Below are positions 1-6,975 of a stretch of 64,000 bases of DNA, piece by piece (positions within the stretch are counted from its first letter, which is position 1; each line of letters begins with the position of its first letter). A model generated the notes under the pieces. That model ran no database searches and had not been told where the DNA came from. It saw nothing but the letters and a program-made list of their open reading frames with translations. Where the stretch lies: contig CAVZKX010000002.1 in NCBI GenBank assembly GCA_963775975.1, positions 558,001 to 622,000 on the forward strand, read 5' to 3'. This stretch comes from JANXQG01 sp963775975. Its GTDB lineage: Bacteria; Planctomycetota; Planctomycetia; Pirellulales; Thermoguttaceae. Made by a program: the position numbers and the translations under genes.

Positions 1-354
1 TTAGCGAAAAAGTAACCGTACGTAACATGATGTCCTCCTTCGAAGGATTGGCGCCGATTGCCTGTCCTGGCAACATGTCAGGCAGTTCGACCGGCGAATT
101 CGAAAGGAAATCATTTCGCAAATATCGTTCCGCACCAGAGCGCCGAGTAACTCAACGGGAGCCGATTGCCCGAAGGACCGTCGAATGCGCGAATGCTTTA
201 ACAAGCGACGCAGCACGTGAGGCTCTTGCGCCGCAAGCGACACAGCGCCGGAGGCACGACTTCTTATTGTGGGCGCGGTTGGATGGTGCGACTTGTAGAG
301 CACCCGGCTGAGCGACGATTAGCCAAGGCGGAAACAGGAGAACCAAGTCGCTCT

Positions 355-416
355 GCAAGTACGGCCGGCCGAAGCAAGCATTCTGCCGTTGCGATCCGGC
401 CCGCAGCGAGCAAATC
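355..416. repeat. Dispersed repeat, copy 1
   Basis: About 60 bp here match 5276-5340 with a few differences; the shared core includes TTCTGCCGTTGCGAT and CAGCGAGCAAATC. It lies in the first 750 bases, which otherwise hold only a decayed HEPN-like fragment. I see no coding role for it. Confidence 0.6.
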
Positions 417-474
417 CCGTCGGGCGAGAAAGGATCGTGGGCCGGAACTTCGCCGCGGAACGGAAAAGGGACAT

Positions 475-606
475 CGCTGATATTTGAAGCGCCGCAGCAA
501 GGTTCAATGCAAAGAAACAGTAAAAACTAGTGTTCTCCCGTCCTCTCTCGGCGAGCCGATAGTCGGCCTCGGCCTTGCGGAGCCACTCGCGCGTAGCTCC
601 TTGCAT
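475..606 (-). pseudogene. HEPN-domain protein, N-terminal remnant
   Basis: From an ATG at 606 the minus strand reads ATREWLRKAEADYRLAERG, which resembles the first helix of small HEPN-domain proteins (partners of minimal nucleotidyltransferases in MNT/HEPN modules). The DNA that follows resembles the codons of the family's CFHCQQ-AAEKY segment but is scrambled by indels. After about 45 codons the similarity is lost in the repeat at 355-416. I read this as a dead fragment. No nucleotidyltransferase partner is visible; it could lie left of the window. Confidence 0.35.
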
Positions 607-752
607 ATAAGACCTTTCCCTTGGTCAATCACCGGTGCGTGCTTGTATCGACGCCCAGCACCCGATCCTTTCGATGTTGCCCACTTCCCTCACTGAGTGG
701 ATTCAGTTCTAGGCCCGGCCCTGTTTCGACGCTCCTTTTCTGTTTTCCGCCC

Positions 753-1694
753 CTATCGCCAATCGTCGAGCACGAACAATTCCGGCCGATCGTAGCCGGG
801 CTCGTTGCGCCGGTGCATCTTCACCCCCTGGATTTCGGTGCGGAAGCCGCGCGCCTTCATCTGGCGATACGCCTCCTCATGACTGAGATTGACCCCGGCC
901 AGCAGGTTCGGCATGCCGGCCGTGATCGCCATCCCCTCGCAGGCATCCAACAGCGCGGCAAAGCGGTCCTCGCCGCCGGACCCCGGCCGCACCGCGCCGA
1001 ACTTGACGTAAGCCGCAGCCGGCGCCGGCTTCGCTCGCCGGCCCCCAATGGCAGACCGCAAACCCCCAGAGCCGGTCCCGGCCATCCCACAACAGCACCG
1101 TGTCGCCAAAGCCGCGCCCGCGACGGTACGGATCTCGCCGCCTAGGTCGAGCCCGTCGTAGAGTTGCGCGGTCAGGCCGCGCACCGCGGCCTCGGCCTCG
1201 GCGCGCTCGCCGGCGGATAGTGCCGAGTATCGCATGGCCGTGCCCAATCCCGCTCCCGGCCGGGCCGAACGCCGCATGATCGCGGTCAGAAAGCGCGGGT
1301 GAAAGCCGAATTTCCCATAGAGGTGCACGTGCTTGGCGCTGTGGGCGAACGTGAAAAGCCCGGCATGGCTGACGCCCCATTTGTCGAAGGCGCCACAGGC
1401 GGCGGCGACCAGCGGCTGGGCGATACCGCTGTCCCATAGGTCCGGCCGGATCGAAAGCGGTCCGAAGAACGCGACGCTGCCCCAGCGAGTCGCAAAGTTC
1501 GATCCGGCCAAGGCACCGGCATGGTCGGCGGCGAAGGCGGCGGTGTGCTCGCAACCGAACCGGCCGTAGACGTAATCGAAATCGGTCCAGAAATTGTCGA
1601 GATCGGAGACACCGAAAAACGTCCCGAAGGCGCGTCGCACGATGCACTGCGCCTCGGGCAAATCGGGTTCGGCGAGCGGGCGGGTCACAGGCAT
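753..1694 (-). CDS. GNAT-family N-acetyltransferase
   Basis: This is probably a cytosolic acyl-CoA-dependent N-acetyltransferase of unknown substrate. From the ATG at 1694 (MPVTRPLAEPDLPEA) the N-terminal half shows the GNAT pattern, including GSVAFFGPLSIRPDLWDSGI ahead of the acetyl-CoA loop and AKHVHLYGKFGFHPRF in the C-terminal part of the fold. The C-terminus carries YVKFGAVRPGSGGEDRF and ends WR at 753. The frame also stays open upstream to 1796, but the ATG at 1694 fits the domain start. Between about 1018 and 1112 the good protein sequence (GDTVLLWDGRDRLWGFAVCH) lies in a different frame, so two compensating single-base indels are present and the open frame is garbled for about 31 residues. 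The gene stands alone; its upstream side borders a segmental repeat. Confidence 0.75.
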   Translation of the reverse strand: MPVTRPLAEPDLPEAQCIVRRAFGTFFGVSDLDNFWTDFDYVYGRFGCEHTAAFAADHAGALAGSNFATRWGSVAFFGPLSIRPDLWDSGIAQPLVAAACGAFDKWGVSHAGLFTFAHSAKHVHLYGKFGFHPRFLTAIMRRSARPGAGLGTAMRYSALSAGERAEAEAAVRGLTAQLYDGLDLGGEIRTVAGAALATRCCCGMAGTGSGGLRSAIGGRRAKPAPAAAYVKFGAVRPGSGGEDRFAALLDACEGMAITAGMPNLLAGVNLSHEEAYRQMKARGFRTEIQGVKMHRRNEPGYDRPELFVLDDWR

Positions 1695-1847
1695 TTCCGA
1701 TCCCCCCGGGCAGGCGAAAAGCTGTCCTGATAGGAAATTTGTTTTCCGTTCACTTGCTGATTTTACCCTGAGACCTATGGTGAAACAAGCAGCCAACCGA
1801 GGGAGGACGGGCTAGCCCGTCCGGCGTCTGTCGGTGCATCTCAAAAC

Positions 1848-2039
1848 GTCGCCCAGAAGGTGTCCTCGTCCACGTAGGTCAGCTCACGGATTGCAGCGGA
1901 TGAATCGTCATTGCCCTCCGCGTCGCGGACTGAGGCGTCGGTCGCGGGCGGCGACCGTGGTTGCCAGAGGCCGGAGTGACGCAAGATCTACTCGATTACC
2001 TCGCCTTGCGGCGGCTCGATGAAGGCCACGATCTAGACC
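1848..2039 (-). pseudogene. Transposase-like C-terminal tail remnant, copy 1
   Basis: The minus strand encodes FIEPPQGEVIE, an in-frame TAG, ILRHSGLWQP and finally RELTYVDEDTFWATF. A cleaner version of the same tail lies at 5389-5583. Proline-rich tails of the form ILxHxGLW...YVD.DTF are, to my recollection, the C-termini of an insertion-sequence transposase family, but I cannot name the family with certainty. It is a fragment with an internal stop. Confidence 0.45.
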
Positions 2040-2170
2040 AGCTCATCAATCGCCTTCCCATTCCGCACGATCATCACCGGGCGGCCGCTGGGCGTGTGGT
2101 ATTCCTTCGTGATGTCGATGCCCAGCGTCTTGTAGAACGTGGCCGCCACGTCGTCGGGCGAAAACGGGTG
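2033..2170 (-). pseudogene. DUF1501 protein C-terminal remnant (duplicate)
   Basis: The last 45 codons, beginning HPFSPDDVAATFYKTLGIDI and ending GKAIDELV, nearly duplicate the C-terminus of the DUF1501 protein encoded at 5584-6871. Upstream of 2170 the open frame continues into unrelated sequence, so this is not a functional gene. It marks one edge of the segmental duplication. Confidence 0.85.
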
Positions 2171-2318
2171 AGATCGCTGAAATATGTTCTGTGCTTCATA
2201 AAAATCAGTAATATCCCCTTTTCCGTTCCGCGCTCGACAAGCTCGACGCAGAACATCTGAAGCCGGCCAAGAAGGTGCTGATAGAGGAATGACCTGATCG
2301 CTGCAAGTCCAACAGCAC

Positions 2319-5024
2319 TCATAGCACATTGCGAGTGCGGGGTTGGCGAAAGCACGGTGCCAAGTGCAGTTCGAGCGAACCGCTAACCGCCCATGCTTCG
2401 GTAGCGGTTGATAATAATCGCACTCGCTTGGCGTACAAAACGAATGGCATCACCGCGCAGGCAAGCAAAAAGATCGTGCTCGGCTCGGGCACGGTTTCGG
2501 CCGTAGCTTGTGGCGTCAAAGAGATCGCTGCAGCAGGGGCCATCGCTAAGGACGAAAAAGCGCCGACGGTCAGGTTCGAGCCATCGACAACCGCCATGTA
2601 GTTCGTAAGGACCAAATTCCCGGCGACAACCGATGTTCCGCCCGTAAAAGTAGCCGTGCCGCTCAACACCAGCGTGCCGCTGCCGGTCTTACTAAGGACG
2701 CCGGTGCCTCCCGTGGCGTTCGCCAGGACCCCGCCGTAACTCAGCGTACCGCTGGAAACATCGATCGAGCCAGAACCGCTGCCGCCGACTGGTCCCAGGG
2801 CGATGCCGCGGTTGGCGTTGAGAGAGAATGTGTTGTTGGCCGAAAGCGTTCCGCCGCTGAGCACTATGTCACTGGCGGTAGCCGTTGCAGGCGCAGTTCC
2901 GAGAGCGGAGTCCGCGCCGATATAGACCGTGCCGCCTTGGATTGTGGTCGTGCCGCTATAGCTGTTCGTCAAGTTCATGGTGAGCGATCCACTGCCCGAC
3001 TTCGTCAGGCCGGTCGCCCCGGCGATCGACCCGCTGCCAATGAACGTGTAATTGTGCGCGCCGTCGTTGTTGACGGTCACCGAAGCGGGCGTTACCGTGG
3101 CGTCGCCGATCTGGACCGTAGTATTTGTCGCGCGATTATCGAAGAGGACGTTGTCGCCTGTTATGTAATTCGTACCTGACCCCGCGAGGACAAGGGTCCA
3201 ATTGTAATTGGGGCTTTGGTCGGTCAAAGTCCAAAGTCGGTTGCCCGAGCCCGTCCAGTACGGGTTATCGACCGAATACGTGAAGTCAACAAAGCCGGCG
3301 TCGTTGGCTAGCGCGACTTTCTGCCGTCCACCGGAGGCAGGAGATCCGACGGTGAAGTTGAAGCCTGAGCCGCCGATCGCGCCTGAGTAGCCGATGACAT
3401 GCGCGGTCCCGCTGCCCAAAGGCAGTGCACCTAAGACATAGACAGTGACTGCCGTCGGCGAGGTGCTCAACGCGCCGACGCTCATTGCTGGAACGGAACT
3501 GTAGTTCGCGGCGTTAGTAAGATAGGCCCCGCCGCGGCCGAGGAAGGTCAATCCGCCAAGGCTAAGCGAACCAGCGCCGTTGTTACCGCCCACGATCCCC
3601 GCTCCGGGCAAAAGCGTAGTCGTGGCGTAAATCGCCGATCCCGTACCGGAGAGTTCCGTCGAAGGGGCAATGCTAATGGAACTGGTGGCGTTGCTGCCGT
3701 TGAGAACGAGGTCCCCGGCCGCGATCGTGGTGGCTCCCGTGTACGTATTGTTCCCGTTGAGAATCATGTCGCCCGTTGTCGTCACGGCTAATACGCCGCT
3801 TCCGCCATCGGAGTTGTTCGCCAGGACTCCCGAAAACACGCTCTGCCCGGTCTTGGTCCCCAATGTCAAAGTGCACGTGCCCGATGAGTTGTTGACGATC
3901 ATATTGGTTGCCGAGCGCGAGTACTGCTCCAGTGCATTGATCGTCATGTTGAAGCCATGAACGTCCAACATGGCTACATTTGCCGGCGAATCGAAGACGA
4001 TCGTGGGATTATTCGGTATGGCTCCGGCGACGCCGACTTGCAGCGTGCCTTGACTCACAATCGTTTCGCCGAAATAGTTATTCACGCCGCCGAGAATCAT
4101 TAGGCCGCCCCCGGTCAAATGGAGCGGTCCGCTGCCATTCCCGTTGGCACTTGACTCGGTGTTGCCCACAAAGTTCAGCACGGAACCGGCGGTCACGATA
4201 AACTTGGGGGGTTGAATGTAGTTGAGGTAGATTTTCTGGGCGCTGATCGTCAACGTCCCGCCGCCAGTGACGGTCACGTCGCCGTCCAGGTACCAGCCGC
4301 CCCATGTTGAATTGTAGCCATTGCTGGCCAACGTGCCGCCGCTGAGCGTTAGGGGACCGAGATGTGTCGAACCCTGGCTGGTGCCGCTGCCGCCCGTGAG
4401 CAATCCGCCGGAATTGATTGTTATCGAACGTTCCCCTGGCCTGTAAAATGGATTCCAGATCGAGTTGTCGTTAAGCGCGTTAACGGTCCCTCCGTTGATA
4501 ACTAGCCCGCTGGCGTTAATAATCGTTCCCGAGGACGCCACGCTCCCGGTCTTCAGCAGCAGCGTGCCCGAGTTCACCGTCACTTGGCCGGTCAATGGGC
4601 TGCTCGGCGCATTAAGTGTGAGCGTGCCGCCGCCGTTCTTGCTCAGCCCTGCGGCGCCGGCCAAAGTCGAGCCAATCGTGCCGCTGCTGGCATTTACGGT
4701 GATCGTCGGGCTGCCTCCGGATAGGTTCAGCGTGCCACCGCTGATGAAGGAGGGGGCATCGAAGATGACGCCGTTGGAGTAATCCGTGCCGCTGACGGTC
4801 GCTGTCACGCCCGAGGTGGTAAAATCGGCAACGTTTGTCGGGCCGTTGGTTGAGTCCCAAGGCGTGGCCACGGTGGCGCCACTCCAAACCGTGCTAGTAA
4901 CATTCCATTGCGCGTTGCCAGCGTTCCAAGTCAAAGTCGAAGCAGGCACTAGCGTTGTCAGCACCAGAACGAAACCCGCGGCCGCAATGGCGGCAAACAA
5001 ATGAACGGGTTTCGCAGCCAACAT
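2319..5024 (-). CDS. PEP-CTERM protein with autotransporter-associated beta-strand repeats
   Basis: This is a secreted or surface beta-helical protein of about 901 residues. The ATG at 5024 is chosen because AGGAG lies 8 bases upstream and a signal peptide follows (MLAAKPVHLFAAIAAAGFVL). The open frame extends upstream to 5150 without such support. Glycine/serine/threonine-rich repeats of the type GLTKSGSGSLTMNLTNSYSG and GVLSKTGSGTLVLSG recur along the chain, as in the autotransporter-associated beta-strand (PATR) family. A VPEPSTIFLLACAVMPFVLY hydrophobic segment and basic residues near the C-terminus form a PEP-CTERM sorting signal, processed by exosortase in this phylum. About 27 extra residues follow the signal, which is unusual and suggests the original stop was lost. 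It is flanked by the two copies of a segmental duplication. Confidence 0.85.
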   Translation of the reverse strand: MLAAKPVHLFAAIAAAGFVLVLTTLVPASTLTWNAGNAQWNVTSTVWSGATVATPWDSTNGPTNVADFTTSGVTATVSGTDYSNGVIFDAPSFISGGTLNLSGGSPTITVNASSGTIGSTLAGAAGLSKNGGGTLTLNAPSSPLTGQVTVNSGTLLLKTGSVASSGTIINASGLVINGGTVNALNDNSIWNPFYRPGERSITINSGGLLTGGSGTSQGSTHLGPLTLSGGTLASNGYNSTWGGWYLDGDVTVTGGGTLTISAQKIYLNYIQPPKFIVTAGSVLNFVGNTESSANGNGSGPLHLTGGGLMILGGVNNYFGETIVSQGTLQVGVAGAIPNNPTIVFDSPANVAMLDVHGFNMTINALEQYSRSATNMIVNNSSGTCTLTLGTKTGQSVFSGVLANNSDGGSGVLAVTTTGDMILNGNNTYTGATTIAAGDLVLNGSNATSSISIAPSTELSGTGSAIYATTTLLPGAGIVGGNNGAGSLSLGGLTFLGRGGAYLTNAANYSSVPAMSVGALSTSPTAVTVYVLGALPLGSGTAHVIGYSGAIGGSGFNFTVGSPASGGRQKVALANDAGFVDFTYSVDNPYWTGSGNRLWTLTDQSPNYNWTLVLAGSGTNYITGDNVLFDNRATNTTVQIGDATVTPASVTVNNDGAHNYTFIGSGSIAGATGLTKSGSGSLTMNLTNSYSGTTTIQGGTVYIGADSALGTAPATATASDIVLSGGTLSANNTFSLNANRGIALGPVGGSGSGSIDVSSGTLSYGGVLANATGGTGVLSKTGSGTLVLSGTATFTGGTSVVAGNLVLTNYMAVVDGSNLTVGAFSSLAMAPAAAISLTPQATAETVPEPSTIFLLACAVMPFVLYAKRVRLLSTATEAWAVSGSLELHLAPCFRQPRTRNVL

Positions 5025-5213
5025 ATCGGTTGCTCCTAGAAGCGTTCCCTCGATTTTAATCACGTCTGGGAGCGTGTCAACCGAATTGCGGTGGTCAATG
5101 ACCGAATCTAGATGCCATCTGACAATACTACGATCATGATACATGATCATGATAGGAATTCTGATTTCCCTTCACTGCTCTGATTCTACCCTAAGACCTA
5201 TGGTGAAACAAGC

Positions 5214-5259
5214 AGCCAGCCGAGGGAGGACGGGCTAGCCCATCCTCCCTCGGCTGGCT
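5214..5259. terminator. 46-bp near-perfect palindrome, possible bidirectional terminator
   Basis: Arms 5214-5236 and 5237-5259 pair over 23 bases with one mismatch (5231 against 5242); the centre is GGGCTAGCCC. TTCTTGTTT follows on the plus strand and GCTTGTTTC on the minus strand, so either strand gives a stable hairpin followed by a short T-rich run. It lies between the upstream end of the beta-strand-repeat gene and the 3' end of the DUF1501 gene. In copy 1 of the duplication (about 1795-1822) only a short core remains. Confidence 0.5.
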
Positions 5260-5275
5260 TCTTGTTTCCTTCGCT

Positions 5276-5340
5276 CCGCAAGTTTGGCCGGCGTAAACAA
5301 GCGATTCTGCCGTTGCGATTCGGCCGACAGCGAGCAAATC
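5276..5340. repeat. Dispersed repeat, copy 2
   Basis: Match to 355-416 (shared core TTCTGCCGTTGCGAT and CAGCGAGCAAATC). It lies in the non-coding gap between the palindrome and the transposase-tail remnant. Confidence 0.6.
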
Positions 5341-5388
5341 GCCCCGCATGCGCAGACCGGCTCCGAGCCGGCTGCATGCCAGTGGTCG

Positions 5389-5583
5389 TCAGAACGTTGC
5401 CCAGAAGGCCTCGTCCACATACGTCAGCTCGCGGATTGCGGCGGATGAATCGTTACCGCCCTCCGCGTCGTGGACCGAAAATTCCCCGGGCGGCGGGCGC
5501 GGCGTCGAGGGCTGCCAGAGTCCGCAATGCCGCAGAATCTTCTCGATGACATCTACTTGCGGCGGCTCGATGAAGGAGACCAC
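5389..5583 (-). pseudogene. Transposase-like C-terminal tail remnant, copy 2
   Basis: An open stretch of 64 codons reads SFIEPPQVDVIEKILRHCGL then WQPSTPRPPPGEF and ends RELTYVDEAFWATF. It has no start of its own and abuts the stop codon of the DUF1501 gene. The composition and motif order look like the proline-rich tail of an IS transposase, but the family is not certain. The degenerate copy at 1848-2039 shows it moved as part of the duplication. Confidence 0.45.
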
Positions 5584-6871
5584 CTAGATCAGTTCATCGA
5601 TGGCCTTGCCGTTGCGCACAATCATCACCGGCCGCCCGCTGGGCGTGTGGTATTCCTTCGTGATGTCGATGCCCAGCGTCTTGTAGAACGTGGCCGCCAC
5701 GTCGTCGGGCGAGAAGGGGTCGTGCGCGGGCACTTCGCCGCGGGCGTCGGAGCCGCCGACGACCTGCCCGCCGCGAATGCCGCCGCCGGCCATGAGGCAG
5801 AACATGGCCCGAGGATAGTGATCGCGCCCGCCGCGGGCGTTGATCTTGGGTGTGCGGCCGAACTCGCCGGTGACGAAGACCGTCGTCGAGTCCAAGAGTC
5901 CCTTCTGCTCCAAGGCAAGGAACAGCCCGGAGAGGCCCGAGTCCAAGAGGCGGCAACAGTTGATCCTTGAGCCGCGTGAAGTTCTGGTCGTGGGTGTCCC
6001 AGCCGCCGAAGCTGACCGTGACGAAGCGGACGCCCGTCTCCACGAGCCGCGTCGCCAGGAGGCAGCTTTGCGCGAAGGGCGTTTCGTTGAAATGCCGCGT
6101 GATGGCCGCCGACTCTTGCGAGAGATCGAACGCCGCGCGGACCTTGGGCGAGCGGATCATGGAAAACGCCCGCTGCGTGAAGCGGTCGAGCCCGGCCAAG
6201 ATCTTGTCGTCCTTGGCGAGCGAGTCGAAGGCGTGGTCGAAGCGCTTGAGCAGGTCCTGGCGGCGGTCGAGGTCGGCGAGCGTGACGCCGCCGTTGAGCG
6301 AGAGGCCGCGAATTTCCAGCTTCTTGCCCGGTTTGGGCGTTTGTCCCGTATTCAGCGGGCCGTATTCGACGCCGAGGAAGCCGGTCGTTTCGTCGCCGCC
6401 GGGCACCGCGACAAAGTTCGGCAGATCGGCCGGGCCGGGCAGTTCGCGGCTGATCACCGCGCCGTAGCCCGGATACTCCAGCGAAGGCAGCGGGCGGTTG
6501 CCGGTAGTCATATACTTCGTGCCCAGGCGGTGGTCGGCCAGCGAGTGGCTGACGCCGCGGAGGATGGCAAACTTGTCCGAGCATTGGGCCAGCTTCGGCA
6601 GGTGCTCGCAGAAGCGGATGCCGGGAATCTTGGTGGAGATTTCGCGGAACTCGCCGCGGTGCGTGTCCGGAGCGGAGGGCTTCATGTCGAACGTGTCGAG
6701 GTGGCTCGGCCCGCCGCTGAGGCGAATGAAGATCGCCGCCTTGGCTTTGGCCGGGCGGACCTCGCCCGCTTCGGCGATCTGCAGATACTGGGCCAAGCTC
6801 ATGCCGACACCGGCCAAGCCGCCGATGCGGATGAAATCACGTCGATTGATGCCGTCGCAGAAGATGGACAT
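5584..6871 (-). CDS. DUF1501 (sulfatase-like, Tat-exported) protein, frameshifted
   Basis: DUF1501 proteins are sulfatase/alkaline-phosphatase-fold proteins, abundant in planctomycetes and normally encoded beside DUF1549/DUF1553 proteins; their substrate is not established. The ATG at 6871 starts MSIFCDGINRRDFIRIGGLA, with a twin-arginine (RRDF) export signal. Family segments visible include AIFIRLSGGPSHLDTFDMKP, TVSFGGWDTHDQNF, TGEFGRTPKIN and GRDHYPRAMFCLMAGGG. Near 5952 a single extra base (CTCTTGGAC instead of CTCTGGAC on the minus strand) shifts the frame, so the last 120 residues (SGLSGLFLALEQKGLLDST to IDELI) sit in a second frame ending at 5584. The rest is well conserved, so an assembly error is as likely as true inactivation. 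The DUF1549/1553 gene lies just upstream with a hairpin between them, probably one transcript. Confidence 0.85.
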
Positions 6872-6902
6872 GGGAAGACCTTTCAAAGCGAACACGCGGA
6901 TT

Positions 6903-6955
6903 GTCGCCTTTCGCTCCGCGAAACGTAGCGCAACTTTCGCGGAGCGAAAGGCGAC
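6903..6955. repeat. REP-like hairpin, 21-bp perfect stem
   Basis: Arms 6903-6923 and 6935-6955 are perfect inverted repeats (TTTCGCTCCGCGAAA type) around an 11-base loop. It lies between the stop of the DUF1549/1553 gene and the start of the DUF1501 gene, on their shared transcript. It could act as a processing or attenuation hairpin or be a dispersed REP element. Confidence 0.7.
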
Positions 6956-6975
6956 CTTGCGTCGCGGCCGCTGAC

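Larger units (their letters stand above)
1730..2170. repeat. Segmental duplication, copy 1
   Basis: This stretch is homologous to about 5153-5720. It begins in both copies near GATAGGAA, shares CCTATGGTGAAACAAGC, has one arm of a palindrome that is complete in copy 2, then a transposase-tail-like remnant, and ends with the last 45 codons of a DUF1501 gene. Similarity stops at 2170. The two copies flank the PEP-CTERM beta-strand gene at 2319-5024, so that gene appears to have been inserted or copied together with duplicated DUF1501 3' sequence. Confidence 0.8.
5153..5720. repeat. Segmental duplication, copy 2
   Basis: Homologous to 1730-2170. This copy is the more complete one: it includes the full palindrome at 5214-5259, the dispersed repeat at 5276-5340, the transposase-tail remnant at 5389-5583 and the genuine 3' end of the DUF1501 gene from 5584. 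Confidence 0.8.

Noticed and set aside
2033..2329. A separate 98-residue gene
   Set aside because: Only its last 45 codons are meaningful, and they duplicate the DUF1501 C-terminus; the N-terminal part is chance sequence.
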